Part shown: positions 6,379 through 15,393 of the stretch, one piece after another | Numbering within the stretch: position 1 is the stretch's first letter | Layout of the letters: the number at the start of each line of letters is the position of its first letter | From: CABHOJ01 sp965649545 | GTDB taxonomy: Bacteria; Pseudomonadota; Gammaproteobacteria; Burkholderiales; Methylophilaceae | DNA: 16,318 nt | Assembly: GCA_965649545.1 (NCBI GenBank) | Contig: CBFGLF010000033.1 | Location: 1 to 16,318, forward strand | Reading direction: 5' to 3' | Made by a program: the position numbers and the translations under genes | Notes under the pieces: generated by a model | Database searches by the model: none | Told to the model about the DNA's origin: nothing | What the model saw: only the letters and a program-made list of their open reading frames with translations

Positions 6379-7686
6379 ATGGCAGCAACACTTATCAAGT
6401 CGTCTGGTACGACCCTGATCACCACCATCGTGATCACCGCCATCGGATTCATCACGTCGGTCATCACGGCGCGCGTCCTGGGGCCGGAAGGGCGGGGCCT
6501 GCTGTCCGGCGCGCTGTTGATCGCGACGCTGGCCGGCAATATCGCGTTGTTCGGCCTTGCCAACAGTTATATCTATCACAAGGGCACCGGGCGGCCGTTC
6601 CGTTACGGGCTGTATTTCGTCGTATCGCTATTGTTCGTGGCGGGATTCTCGGTGGTGCTGGGCCTCATGGGCATGCAGATCACGCGGGAAGACCAGTTGC
6701 ACGATCAGGTCCTGCTGATCTTGTTGCTGACCGCGGTCACCGCGACACAAGGGTATTTCTACGCGCTGAGCCAGCTGCATCACGGCTTGCGTTTCTTCAA
6801 CCTGATGCGCTTCATGCTGGTGATCGGCAACCTGATCCTGATCCTCGTGCTGCTGCTGTTCTTCAAGCCGGTCGATTTCAAGATGATCATCATCACCCAG
6901 ACCATCGTCAGCGCGGCCTTGACCATCGCCGGTATCGTCTGGGCGCGTAACAACCGCATCTGGGAAGGCAGCGACGCCACCAAGCCGCCCGTGGCCTGGA
7001 AGAGCATGCTGGGCTATGGCGCCAGCCATCACGGCACCGTGGTCATCGGCCTGTTGCTGGTCAATTTCGACAAGGTGGCTTTGCTCAATATCGGCACCAT
7101 CATCGAATACGGGTTCTATGCGCTGGCGTTCACCACCTCGCGCCTGATCGGCGCCTTGCAGGAAGCGGTCTCCACCGCGCTCTACTCACGCCATGCCGGT
7201 CGCGATGTGCACGAGTTGTCGGAGAACGTGCGGACGGCGTTCCGCATGACTTTCCTGCCCATGCTGGGGGTGGCGGCCATCGGTGCGCTGGTGTCGCCCT
7301 GGTTCATCGTCTTCGTCTACGGCGAATCCTTCGCCTCGACCGTCATCCCGTTCGCGGTGCTGCTGTTCGAGTGCGTGATCTCCGGCGCCAGCTGGACGCT
7401 GGCCCAACGTTTCAATGCGGGCGGCAGGCCAGGCCTGGTGTTCGTGCGGCAGTTCATCTCGGTGTTGCCGATCTTCATCGCCTTGCCGTTCCTGCCGAAA
7501 GAGAACATCCATGTCTACCTGAGCCTGCTGATGCTGGCCGGTGGCATCCTGCGACTCTCGGTGACCCTGGTCATCTACCCGACCGTGCTCAAGGAGCGCG
7601 TGCCGGACCTGCTGCCGACGGCGGCGGATTGCAAAGCGGTTTTCAATTTTCTGGCGAGACGCCAGGTAGCGGACGGTAAAGCATGA
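6379..7686 (+). CDS. Wzx-type polysaccharide flippase (MOP superfamily)
   Basis: Inner-membrane protein of 435 residues that likely flips the undecaprenyl-linked repeat unit to the periplasm. Almost the whole chain is hydrophobic, with about 12 membrane segments: TTLITTIVITAIGFITSVIT at 8-27, then ARVLGPEGRGLL, the early motif common in Wzx/polysaccharide transport proteins. Later segments include NLILILVLLLFF and FIALPFLP. The ribosome site AGAAAGG is 5 nt from ATG 6379. The gene ends in an ATGA overlap with the pyruvyl transferase, so the two are translationally linked. The fold is clear. Substrate specificity is inferred from context only; an exporter of another lipid-linked glycan is less likely. 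Confidence 0.9.
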   Translation: MAATLIKSSGTTLITTIVITAIGFITSVITARVLGPEGRGLLSGALLIATLAGNIALFGLANSYIYHKGTGRPFRYGLYFVVSLLFVAGFSVVLGLMGMQITREDQLHDQVLLILLLTAVTATQGYFYALSQLHHGLRFFNLMRFMLVIGNLILILVLLLFFKPVDFKMIIITQTIVSAALTIAGIVWARNNRIWEGSDATKPPVAWKSMLGYGASHHGTVVIGLLLVNFDKVALLNIGTIIEYGFYALAFTTSRLIGALQEAVSTALYSRHAGRDVHELSENVRTAFRMTFLPMLGVAAIGALVSPWFIVFVYGESFASTVIPFAVLLFECVISGASWTLAQRFNAGGRPGLVFVRQFISVLPIFIALPFLPKENIHVYLSLLMLAGGILRLSVTLVIYPTVLKERVPDLLPTAADCKAVFNFLARRQVADGKA

Positions 7687-8672
7687 AACAGGCAGACCTC
7701 GATCACACGACCTTGAACCATCCCGTCGTCAATCACGCCTTGCTGATGGGCGCGCTCGCCTCGCAACATGACGTGCTGCTCGACCTCATCGGCAATCGCC
7801 CGGTGCACTATGTGGACCTGCCGGTGCACGGCAATATCGGCGATCTGCTGATCATGCACGGCACACTGGCCTTCTTCCACCACAACCATATCGTGCCCAG
7901 GATCAGCGCGCCGGCGTTCGCTTACGAGCCCGACTGGATCAAGCCGGAAGACGCCATCGTGTTCCATGGCGGCGGCAACTTCGGCGACCTCTATGCCGAA
8001 TTCGGCATGCAGGGGTTGCGTGAACATATCGTCAACACCTATCGCGACAACCGTGTGATCGTGCTGCCACAGACCCTGTATTTCTCCTCGGATGAGGCGA
8101 TGCAGCGTTCCGCCGCCATTTTCCGCATGCACCCCGATGTGCATCTCTGCGTTCGTGACAAGGTCTCGTACGACATCGCCCTGCATTTCACCGACAACGT
8201 CTACCTGTTGCCGGACATGGCGCACCAGCTCTACCGCGTGAAGGCCGACCATGCCAACCCGCACGGGGCGCTGCGCATCAGCCGTACCGACGACGAGAAA
8301 GCGGCCGCGACCGCCATTCCCGGCCTCGATATCGTCGCCACCACGGACTGGCCGATGGTGGTGGGGGATGGTGAACAGCGTATCGACCTGTTCCGACGCG
8401 GCATGCGCGGCATGCACAAGTACGGCTTCGGCTGGTACGGCAATAAATTGCTCATGGGCCTATGGGCCGATTATTCACGACGCCTGGTGAACCAGGCGGC
8501 CGCGCTGTTCGCGGCGCATGAACATGTGGTCACCGACCGCCTGCACGGCCACATCCTGGCGTGCTTGATGGACAAGCCCAACACCGTGCTCGACAACAGC
8601 TACGGCAAGAACTCCACCTACGTCAATGCCTGGACAGGCAGCAGCGAGCTGGTGACCTTGCAGCAGGCATGA
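7683..8672 (+). CDS. Polysaccharide pyruvyl transferase
   Basis: 329-residue cytoplasmic enzyme of the PS_pyruv_trans family (ketal pyruvyl group from phosphoenolpyruvate to a sugar of the repeat unit, known for the family). Motifs in order: VHGNIGDLLIMHG (48-60), FHGGGNFGDLY (94-104), VIVLPQTLYF (125-134), CVRDKVSYDIA (156-166), LLPDMAHQL (175-183) and VVTDRLHGHILACLMDKP (282-299). This order and spacing are like B. subtilis EpsO/EpsI-type proteins. It overlaps the flippase by 4 bp (ATGA). A 37-bp gap follows with no feature except the ribosome site of the next gene. The product should be an acidic, pyruvylated EPS (inference). Confidence 0.92.
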   Translation: MKQADLDHTTLNHPVVNHALLMGALASQHDVLLDLIGNRPVHYVDLPVHGNIGDLLIMHGTLAFFHHNHIVPRISAPAFAYEPDWIKPEDAIVFHGGGNFGDLYAEFGMQGLREHIVNTYRDNRVIVLPQTLYFSSDEAMQRSAAIFRMHPDVHLCVRDKVSYDIALHFTDNVYLLPDMAHQLYRVKADHANPHGALRISRTDDEKAAATAIPGLDIVATTDWPMVVGDGEQRIDLFRRGMRGMHKYGFGWYGNKLLMGLWADYSRRLVNQAAALFAAHEHVVTDRLHGHILACLMDKPNTVLDNSYGKNSTYVNAWTGSSELVTLQQA

Positions 8673-8709
8673 GCGCAACCGTTTTGAACTTAGTGTAAGA
8701 GGAAGAACT

Positions 8710-9789
8710 ATGGCGACATTTGACGTATTGCTCCCCGTGAAGAACGGCATCGATTACCTGGGGGAAGCCATCGATAGCATCTGCCAGCAGACCTTCAAGG
8801 ACTGGCGCATGCTGATCCTGGACCATGGTTCGACCGATGGCAGCCTGGAGCTCGCCCAGCGCTATGCCGAACAGGATCCGCGCATCGAAGTGCATTGCCT
8901 GCCTTGGGCCAACGGCCTGGCCGGGCTGCTCAATGCCGGCCTCGACCTGTGCAACGGCAAGTATGTGCTGCGCCAGGATGCCGACGACATCTCGCTGCCG
9001 CACCGCATGCAGGTGCTGTTCAATGCGCTGGAGGACGACGAAGAGCTGGTGCTGGTCGGTTCGCTCGGTGACGTGGTCGATGCCACCGGCAACAAGATCG
9101 GCATCCTCGATATGCCGACCGGCCAGTTCGGTGTGCTCATCAGCACCCCGTTCCGTACGCCGGTCGCCCACCCGACCGTCGCCATGCGCCTGTCAGCCAT
9201 TCGCAAACTCGGCGCCCGCTATGGCATCGATTTCATCGGCGCCATGCCGGAAGAGAAGCGCATCCAGGTCCCGGGCCTGGCCGAGGATTATTTCCTGTTC
9301 GGCCAGCTGGCGCTGGTCGGGCATTGCACCAACGTCGCCCAGAGCCTGATCAAGTACCGCTGGCACGGCAACAACGTCGGCGCCACCAAGTATGTCGACC
9401 AGACCCAGGTCGCGCTCAATATCTCGCGCTACCTCACGGAATCGCTGTCCATCATGCTGGGCATCAACAGTTTCGACCCGGCGCCGTTCTGCAACCACGG
9501 CGTCAACCTCATCAACATCGACGGCCGCAGCGATTTCACGCAGGAATACCAGGACCTGCGCGCCATGATGACCAAGGCCATGCCGCATTCGGCCGAACTG
9601 CAGCGCGAACTGTCGTTCCGCAAGGCCATCAGCAACCGCTCGCGGGTTGTGATGGCGGCGCGCTATTTCGCGCATACCCAGCGTTTCGGTGTGCATCACG
9701 TGGAGTACCGCACGGTGCGTTCGTGGCTGATCAACGGCCTCAAGAAGCAGCCGATCCTGACCCTCAAGCCTTCAGGCCTGACGGCCTAA
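8710..9789 (+). CDS. Glycosyltransferase family 2
   Basis: 359-residue GT-A type glycosyltransferase. The N-terminus FDVLLPVKNGIDYLGEAIDS starts the nucleotide-sugar fold; LDHGSTDGS (37-45) is the usual D.SxDGS element and RQDADD (88-93) carries the DxD metal/nucleotide-binding acids. The C-terminal part (about 230-359) has no membrane segment, so it acts at the cytoplasmic face on a lipid-linked acceptor. The ribosome site AGAGGAAG lies 5 nt before ATG 8710. It stands between the pyruvyl transferase and the polymerase, as expected for a repeat-unit assembly enzyme. Donor and linkage cannot be read from sequence. Confidence 0.92.
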   Translation: MATFDVLLPVKNGIDYLGEAIDSICQQTFKDWRMLILDHGSTDGSLELAQRYAEQDPRIEVHCLPWANGLAGLLNAGLDLCNGKYVLRQDADDISLPHRMQVLFNALEDDEELVLVGSLGDVVDATGNKIGILDMPTGQFGVLISTPFRTPVAHPTVAMRLSAIRKLGARYGIDFIGAMPEEKRIQVPGLAEDYFLFGQLALVGHCTNVAQSLIKYRWHGNNVGATKYVDQTQVALNISRYLTESLSIMLGINSFDPAPFCNHGVNLINIDGRSDFTQEYQDLRAMMTKAMPHSAELQRELSFRKAISNRSRVVMAARYFAHTQRFGVHHVEYRTVRSWLINGLKKQPILTLKPSGLTA

Positions 9790-9799
9790 GCCAAGGCAT

Positions 9800-11269
9800 A
9801 TGGATAGTCTCTTCGACAAGATGTCCCAGAACCTCGGTCCGCATGCCGGCACCGTCGGGTTGCTCATCGCCGGGATGCTGGCGGGCCTGGGCGCGGTCGG
9901 TTATGTCGCTGCGGTCAACGGCAGCATGATGCTGATCGCGGCACTACCGTTCGTGCTGATCCTCATGATGATGCTGGTGCTGGATAAGCGCTTGTTGCTC
10001 ATGATCATCCTGGTCGGCCGTGCCTCCGGCGATATCGTGTTCGAGATGTCCAAGTTCGGCGGCGGCTTCGGTATCGGTGGCCTCATCAACGCGCTCATCA
10101 TCTTCATCGCCTTCCTGTTCGTGGCCGAGCGCCCGGACGGCATCACCCGGCGGCTGGCCTCGATCTGGGCGCCGCTATTACTGGTGGCGACCGCGGCCTT
10201 GTTCTGGGCGCCGGAATTCAAGGACGGCCTGCGCATGCTGCTGGCCCTGGCGTCTTACTGCGCCGTGTTCGTCATCGCCTATTACGTGGTGAGGTCGCGC
10301 AAGGACTTCGAGACCTGGGTGACGGTGATCCTGCTGTCGTCCATCATCCCGGTGCTCTACGCCCCGGTGGATATCCTGCAGAACATCAACACCACCGAGC
10401 GTTACGGCTTCCGTCTCAAGAGCACCTTCAGCCATGCCAATATCTACGCCTTCTACCTGGTGCTGGTGATCTCGCTGCTGTTCTACCGCCTGAAGACCGG
10501 CATGTTGCAATCCGGTAGCGGTAAGCGCGCGATGATGTGGATCTACATGCTGGTGCTGTTCGCGCTGCTGATCCTGACCAAGACCCGCAGTGCCTGGGCT
10601 GGCTGCTTCGTGATCTTCGCCGTCTATGGCCTGCTGTTCGAGCGCAAATACCTGGTTTACCTGATCTTCGCGCCCTTGCTCGGCCTGCTCATCCCCAGCG
10701 TACGCGATCGTATTCTCGATCTGGGGCAGGGGAACGAATACGTGCAATACGCCCACCTCAATTCCTTCGCCTGGCGCGTGCTGATGTGGGAATCCGCGCT
10801 GGAGTGGATGCAAAAGACCAAGTACCTGTTCGGCTATGGCCTGAACTCCTTCAAATACTATTCGCCCGTGTTCTTCCCGCTGGCCGGGACCACCAATTTC
10901 GGCGCGCACAGTACCTATGTGCAATGGCTGTTCGAGGCCGGCATCGTCGGTATCCTGGCGGCCGTCTGGATGCACGTGCGCATGTTCTTCACGCTGCTGG
11001 CGGGCTGGATGCGCGACCGTCTGCGGGTGGTGATCTCCATCACGTTGGTGATCGAATACCTGTTCTTCGCCTTCTCCGACAACATGCTGGATTACCTGGC
11101 GTTCAACTGGTACTTCTGGTTCTTCCTTGGGATGGCCTGCGCCGTCACTATGCTGCCGCCGGAACCCGAAGCGGATCAGGCACAGATGCCGCAGGACCCG
11201 AATCCCTATCGCCGTAGCCGTACCTCGAATTTCTTCAGGAGTAATCGACCCAATGAGTCACGACGCTGA
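9800..11269 (+). CDS. O-antigen-ligase-like membrane protein, probable Wzy polymerase
   Basis: 489-residue polytopic protein with about a dozen hydrophobic segments and a periplasmic loop between the late ones. Motifs of the Wzy_C/O-antigen ligase family: STFSHANIYAFYL (208-220), LTKTRSAWAG (259-268), RVLMWESALEWM (326-337), LFGYGLNSF (343-351) and GAHSTYVQWLFEAGIVG (368-384), where the His-containing element is the conserved HxxY-like motif. In an EPS locus with Wzx and EpsF it is most simply the polymerase of the repeat unit. A ligase role would need a lipid A acceptor and is less likely here. Ribosome site AAGG is only 3 nt from ATG. The last 17 bp overlap the acetyltransferase gene. The C-terminal tail (about 455-489) is polar. 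Confidence 0.88.
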   Translation: MDSLFDKMSQNLGPHAGTVGLLIAGMLAGLGAVGYVAAVNGSMMLIAALPFVLILMMMLVLDKRLLLMIILVGRASGDIVFEMSKFGGGFGIGGLINALIIFIAFLFVAERPDGITRRLASIWAPLLLVATAALFWAPEFKDGLRMLLALASYCAVFVIAYYVVRSRKDFETWVTVILLSSIIPVLYAPVDILQNINTTERYGFRLKSTFSHANIYAFYLVLVISLLFYRLKTGMLQSGSGKRAMMWIYMLVLFALLILTKTRSAWAGCFVIFAVYGLLFERKYLVYLIFAPLLGLLIPSVRDRILDLGQGNEYVQYAHLNSFAWRVLMWESALEWMQKTKYLFGYGLNSFKYYSPVFFPLAGTTNFGAHSTYVQWLFEAGIVGILAAVWMHVRMFFTLLAGWMRDRLRVVISITLVIEYLFFAFSDNMLDYLAFNWYFWFFLGMACAVTMLPPEPEADQAQMPQDPNPYRRSRTSNFFRSNRPNESRR

Positions 11270-11807
11270 TTGGCAGGCGGATGTTCGCCGCTATCCCTAT
11301 CCACGCCCCTTTCTCAAGGAACAGTCCATCTGGGCGGTCTGGGTCTATCGCTTCGGCCGTCGCGTCGACCGTCGTCCCGAGGGCACGCTGAAAAAAGTGC
11401 TCACTGCGGTTTACTGGCTGTTGTTCCGTACCGTCGAGACCCTGCTCATCACCAGCATCCCCAAGGCGGCGATGATCGGACCCGGCCTGCGGATCTGGCA
11501 TTTCGGCAACATCTTCATCCATCCGCAGACCCGCATCGGCGTGAACTGCACGCTGCGCCAAGGCGTGACCATCGGCAACCGCACCGAAGACGGGCCGGTG
11601 CCGGTCATCGGCGACAACGTCGAATTCGGTGCTTATGCGCAGGTACTGGGCGATATCCGTATCGGCAACGACTGCAAGATCGGCGCGATGTCTGTCGTGC
11701 TATGTGATGTGCCCGATGGCGCGACGGCGGTTGGCATACCTGCCCGCATCATCACCGCCGCGCCCGAGAACGATATGCCGGTGATCCTGAAAGGCAGGAC
11801 AGGATGA
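11253..11807 (+). CDS. Left-handed beta-helix O-acetyltransferase (serine-acetyltransferase-like)
   Basis: 184-residue acyl transferase of the CysE/LbH type. The C-terminal half is hexapeptide repeat: GLRIWHFGNIFIHPQTRIG (78-96), TLRQGVTIGNRTEDGPVPVIG, DNVEFGAYAQVLGDIRIGND, CKIGAMSVVLCDVPDGATAV and GIPARI (161-166). The N-terminal ~70 residues are helical and include a hydrophobic stretch. It lacks the exact DHATG element of true serine acetyltransferases, and its neighbours are glycosyltransferases, so it more likely acetylates a sugar (WcaB-like) than serine. Start: the frame stays open upstream to 11127 inside the polymerase, but CAGGAG (11236-11241) lies 11 nt before ATG 11253, giving MSHDADWQ. 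It overlaps the polymerase by 17 bp and the GT4 gene by 4 bp (ATGA). Confidence 0.87.
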   Translation: MSHDADWQADVRRYPYPRPFLKEQSIWAVWVYRFGRRVDRRPEGTLKKVLTAVYWLLFRTVETLLITSIPKAAMIGPGLRIWHFGNIFIHPQTRIGVNCTLRQGVTIGNRTEDGPVPVIGDNVEFGAYAQVLGDIRIGNDCKIGAMSVVLCDVPDGATAVGIPARIITAAPENDMPVILKGRTG

Positions 11808-13069
11808 GTCGTAGCAGCCAATTGAAGATCGCTTACTTCATCAACCAGTACCCCAAGGTCAGCCACAGCTTCATCCGCCGCGAGATCCTGGCGCTGGAAC
11901 GGCTGGGCTTCGACGTCCAGCGCATCGCCTTGCGCGGCTGGGATGCCGAGGTGGTCGACGAAGCCGACCGCCAGGAACGCGACCGGACCCGCTATGTCCT
12001 GCGATCCGGTATCCCCGGCTTGCTGTTCGCGGTAGTGCGCATGCTGATCACGCGACCGCTGAATTTCTTCAAGGCACTAGGACTGGCCTTCAGTTGTGCG
12101 CGACGTGCCGACCGCTCGTTGCCGTATCACCTGATCTACCTGGCCGAAGCCTGCCGCATGGTGCCGTGGATGAACGCCTTCGGCGCCAGCCACGTGCATG
12201 CGCATTTCGGCACCAATTCGACCGAAGTGGTGATGCTCGCCAGAATGCTGGGCGGGCCGTCCTACAGTTTCACGGTGCACGGCCCCGAGGAGTTCGACAA
12301 ACCCGAATTCATCAAGCTGCGCGAGAAAGTACGCGATGCCGCGTTCGTCGTCGCGATCAGCTCCTATGGCCGCAGCCAGCTCTATCGCTGGATCGATTAC
12401 GACGACTGGCACAAGGTCAAGGTCGTGCATTGCGGCCTGGAGAACGCTTTCCACCAGGTGCCTGCGGTACCGATCCCGGAAGCGCCGCGGGTCGTCTGCG
12501 TCGGTCGCCTGTGCGAACAGAAAGGCCAGCTGCTATTGGTCAATGCCATCAGCAAGCTGCGCAAACGTGGCGTGGCGATCGAACTTGTGCTGGCCGGCGA
12601 TGGCGAGATGCGCGGCGAGATCGAGGCCTGCATCGAAGAGCTGAAACTGCAGGATTGCGTCAGCATCACCGGCTGGATCAGCAGCGACCAAGTGCGCGAC
12701 CACATCCTCAACGCCCGTGCGCTGGTGCTGCCGAGTTTCGCGGAAGGCCTGCCGGTGGTCATCATGGAATCCATGGCACTGCGTCGGCCTGTGCTCACCA
12801 CCTATGTCGCCGGTATCCCCGAACTGGTGCGGCCGGGTGAGGGCGGCTGGCTGTTCCCGGCGGGCGATATCGACGCGCTGGCGGCGGCCCTGGACGAATT
12901 CCTCGCCGTACCGCACGAGATGCTGGAACGCATGGGCGAATCGGCTCATGTGCGTGTGCTGAAGAACCATTCCATCGACGTCGAAGCCGGCAAACTGGCG
13001 CAACTCATCCTGGCGACGGTGCCGCAGAGTCCGATGTGCGTCGATACCGTGCCCAAGGAATGCGTATGA
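11804..13069 (+). CDS. Glycosyltransferase family 4 (GT-B)
   Basis: 421-residue retaining glycosyltransferase. N-terminal Rossmann part: KIAYFINQYPKVSHSFIRRE (8-27), then HVHAHFGTNSTEV (130-142) and FTVHGPEEF (156-164). C-terminal Glycos_transf_1 part: VGRLCEQKG (233-241), LVLAGDGEM, the E-x7-E nucleotide-sugar motif EGLPVVIME (314-322) and PGEGGWLFPAGD. The YPKVSHSFI opening is seen in colanic-acid/amylovoran-type transferases (WcaL/AmsK and EpsD-like). ATGA overlaps at both ends couple it to the acetyltransferase and to the membrane GT2. Donor sugar is unknown. Confidence 0.92.
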   Translation: MSRSSQLKIAYFINQYPKVSHSFIRREILALERLGFDVQRIALRGWDAEVVDEADRQERDRTRYVLRSGIPGLLFAVVRMLITRPLNFFKALGLAFSCARRADRSLPYHLIYLAEACRMVPWMNAFGASHVHAHFGTNSTEVVMLARMLGGPSYSFTVHGPEEFDKPEFIKLREKVRDAAFVVAISSYGRSQLYRWIDYDDWHKVKVVHCGLENAFHQVPAVPIPEAPRVVCVGRLCEQKGQLLLVNAISKLRKRGVAIELVLAGDGEMRGEIEACIEELKLQDCVSITGWISSDQVRDHILNARALVLPSFAEGLPVVIMESMALRRPVLTTYVAGIPELVRPGEGGWLFPAGDIDALAAALDEFLAVPHEMLERMGESAHVRVLKNHSIDVEAGKLAQLILATVPQSPMCVDTVPKECV

Positions 13070-14289
13070 TCGTCGTCGAATCCCTGTTCCTGCTGGTGGC
13101 GCTGGTGCTGATGATCCCCGTATTGGTCTTCGCGCTGCAGATCGTGCTGGCCATGCCGATATTCGGCAAACCCAAGACCAAGTACGCCTTGCACCAGCTC
13201 CGGAGGCCCGCCATCGCCGTGCTGGTACCGGCGCACAACGAAGGGGTCGGCATCGTGCCCACGCTGGATGTGATCCGTGCGCAGATGAAAGACGGTGACC
13301 GCCTGCTGGTGGTCGCCGACAATTGCAGCGACGACACCGCGCAAGTGGCCGCCGCCTCGGGCGCTGAAGTGATCGAGCGTAACGACAGCGCGCATCGCGG
13401 CAAGGGCTACGCGCTGGATTACGGCGTGCGCTACCTGGAATATTCCCCACCGGACGTGCTCGTCATCGTCGATGCCGACTGCATGGTGCACGGCAGTGGC
13501 GAGGGCGCTGGCCTGGAGACGCTGGCCTATCGTTGCCTCGAACGGCAGCGGCCGATCCAGGCTCTGTACCTGATGTTCTCGCCGGAAGGTGCTGGCCTCA
13601 AGACCAAGGTCGCCGAATTCGCCTGGGCGGTGAAGAACTGGGCGCGCGCCGTCGGTTACGCACGCCTGGGCTTGCCTTGCCAGCTCATGGGTACCGGCAT
13701 GGCCTTCCCCTGGGCCATGATCCAGCGTGCCGAACTGGCGAGCGGACACATCGTCGAGGACCTCAAGCTCGGGCTCGATTTCGCCGCCGCTGGCGCAGCG
13801 CCGGAGCTCTGCACGGAAGCGCTGGTCACCAGCGTGTTCCCGACCAATGCCGAAGGCACCCAGTCGCAGCGCACGCGCTGGGAACATGGACATCTGGGCA
13901 TGATGGTGAAGGATGGCCCGCGCCAACTGATGCGCGCATTGCGCGAGCGCAACCTGCCGCTGCTCTCGCTGGTGCTGGATATGCTGGTGCCGCCACTGGC
14001 CTTGCTGACACTGATGGTCGTGCTGATGGCCGTGCTGGGTAGTGTACTTATCTGGTTCACCGGCCAGGCGATGCCCTGGTCGCTGGCGATCATCAGTTTC
14101 GTGCTGCTGGGTGTCGCGGTCCTGCTGGCTTGGGTCGGTTATGGCAGGAACATCCTCAGCTTCCGTAACCTGGCGTACGCGCCGTTCTATGCCCTGGGCA
14201 AGATCCCGCTCTACCTCAAGTTCCTGGTCAATCGCCAGGTCGAGTGGGTGCGCTCGCGGCGTGACAACAGTTCTGCCTCCGGCAGGTGA
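13066..14289 (+). CDS. Membrane glycosyltransferase family 2 with QxxRW motif
   Basis: 407-residue inner-membrane GT2. An N-terminal helix (about 5-30) leads to a GT-A domain: VLVPAHNEG (52-60), ADNCSDDT (84-91), DADC (136-139), acceptor-site ED (231-232) and QRTRW (268-272), the D,D,ED,QxxRW set of processive synthases, though the QxxRW set also occurs in single-transfer enzymes. About four membrane segments follow from residue 300 (LVPPLALLTLMVVLMAVLG). No PilZ domain is attached. Start: open frame begins at GTG 13036 inside the GT4 gene; AAGGA is 6 nt before ATG 13066, which also makes an ATGA overlap like its neighbours, so it is chosen. Role: adds a sugar to the lipid-linked repeat unit (inference). 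Confidence 0.9.
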   Translation: MIVVESLFLLVALVLMIPVLVFALQIVLAMPIFGKPKTKYALHQLRRPAIAVLVPAHNEGVGIVPTLDVIRAQMKDGDRLLVVADNCSDDTAQVAAASGAEVIERNDSAHRGKGYALDYGVRYLEYSPPDVLVIVDADCMVHGSGEGAGLETLAYRCLERQRPIQALYLMFSPEGAGLKTKVAEFAWAVKNWARAVGYARLGLPCQLMGTGMAFPWAMIQRAELASGHIVEDLKLGLDFAAAGAAPELCTEALVTSVFPTNAEGTQSQRTRWEHGHLGMMVKDGPRQLMRALRERNLPLLSLVLDMLVPPLALLTLMVVLMAVLGSVLIWFTGQAMPWSLAIISFVLLGVAVLLAWVGYGRNILSFRNLAYAPFYALGKIPLYLKFLVNRQVEWVRSRRDNSSASGR

Positions 14290-14303
14290 TGGGAGACAAG
14301 GGC

Positions 14304-15368
14304 ATGTTCGTTTGGGTACAGGTATTACGTGGTCTCGCAGCCTCGCTGGTGGTGCTGCATCATTATTTCGCCTCGCAGATCGAACGCGGCGCCGTGGTCA
14401 GCCGCTGGGTGGAGAACCTCGGCGGTTCCGGCGTCGATATCTTCTTCGTCATCAGCGGCTTCATCATGATGATCACCACCTCCAACGCCGACAAGCATCC
14501 GGCGGCGGGCGATTTCCTCAAGCGCAGGCTGGTCCGTGTCGTACCGCTCTACTGGGTGCTGACCATCATCGCCTTCGCCATGGTGCTGGCCGCGGGGAGC
14601 AACGTGAACACCGTGGTCACGCCCGAGAAGTTCTTCATGTCCATGCTGTTCCTGCCGTACAACGAAGCGGCCATCGACATGGGTATGCTGGCCCACAAGG
14701 CCTACGTCATCCCGATGGCCTGGACCCTGACCTACGAATGGTATTTCTACCTGGTGTTCGCGCTGACGCTGGCCATCGGCTTGCGGCCCACGGGGCGGCT
14801 CATGTTCATGACCGCCTGGTTCGCCGTGACCGTGGGCGTCGGCCTGCTACTGCAACCGACGTCGCTCATCGCGCAGGTGGTCATCCATCCCATGGTGTTC
14901 GAGTTCCTGCTCGGCTGCCTGATCGCCATCCTCTACACCAAGGGCTATCGCATCGGCGGTCTGGCCGCGTTGATCCTGGCCGCTGCCGGCATGTATGTGC
15001 TGAGCAACATCTTCCACCACACCTCCTATGACCGTACCTTGTACTGGGGACTTGCCGCCTTCGCATTGATCACCGCGGCCACCCTGTATCGCGGTAGCCA
15101 GAATGACAGTGCCGCTATCCGGCCATTCACCTGGATAGGCGACATCTCGTATTCCCTCTATCTCTCGCACTTTTTCACGCTGGCCCTGTTCGTGCGGCTG
15201 CAAAAGCGCTTCGAGTTTCTCAGTGACAGTTTCGCGCCCGTGACCCTGGTCGCGTTCCTGTCGCTGGTCGTGCTGGTGGCTGCAGGGTGTTATTACTGCA
15301 TCGAGGAACCGGCAAGGAAGTTGTTCGCCAGGCGCAGGCGACCGGTGGGCGCGCCGTTGAAGACCTGA
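14304..15368 (+). CDS. Acyltransferase 3 family membrane protein
   Basis: 354-residue integral membrane acyltransferase of the OafA/NodX type, which moves acetyl, succinyl or similar groups onto surface sugars. N-terminus VQVLRGLAASLVVLHHYFAS has the conserved Arg and His around the first helix (R9, H19/H20); VDIFFVISGFIM (about 44-55) is a family hallmark; TLTYEWYFYLVFAL (about 137-150) and DISYSLYLSHFFTLALFV are further family segments. About ten membrane helices. Start: ATG 14289 and GTG 14286 touch the preceding stop, but GGGAG is 8 nt before ATG 14304, which gives the usual short N-terminus. Its last codon lies in a 17-bp inverted repeat. Confidence 0.9.
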   Translation: MFVWVQVLRGLAASLVVLHHYFASQIERGAVVSRWVENLGGSGVDIFFVISGFIMMITTSNADKHPAAGDFLKRRLVRVVPLYWVLTIIAFAMVLAAGSNVNTVVTPEKFFMSMLFLPYNEAAIDMGMLAHKAYVIPMAWTLTYEWYFYLVFALTLAIGLRPTGRLMFMTAWFAVTVGVGLLLQPTSLIAQVVIHPMVFEFLLGCLIAILYTKGYRIGGLAALILAAAGMYVLSNIFHHTSYDRTLYWGLAAFALITAATLYRGSQNDSAAIRPFTWIGDISYSLYLSHFFTLALFVRLQKRFEFLSDSFAPVTLVAFLSLVVLVAAGCYYCIEEPARKLFARRRRPVGAPLKT

Positions 15369-15380
15369 CGTGACGTCAGG
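15364..15380. repeat. 17-bp inverted repeat CCTGACGT-G-ACGTCAGG
   Basis: Perfect 8-bp arms with one central base, overlapping the stop codon (15366-15368) of the first acyltransferase gene, 13 bp before the start of the next gene. No T-run follows, so it is not a typical terminator. It may be a protein site or a small mRNA hairpin (6-bp stem, 5-nt loop). Confidence 0.5.
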
Positions 15381-15393
15381 ACAGGGGGTAAGC

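Noticed and set aside
10178..10975. 265-codon minus-strand frame inside the polymerase gene
   Set aside because: His/Gln-rich shadow of a membrane protein gene; no domain or start signal.
13036..13065. Upstream GTG start for the membrane GT2
   Set aside because: The ATG at 13066 has AAGGA at 6 nt and the ATGA overlap used by neighbouring genes.
14042..15031. Long plus-strand frame across the GT2 and acyltransferase genes
   Set aside because: Arg/Ser/Pro-rich translation with no family resemblance; the overlapped frames carry clear family motifs.
15364..15380. Rho-independent terminator between the acyltransferase genes
   Set aside because: No T-tract follows and the next gene starts 13 bp later with a ribosome site, so the operon probably continues.
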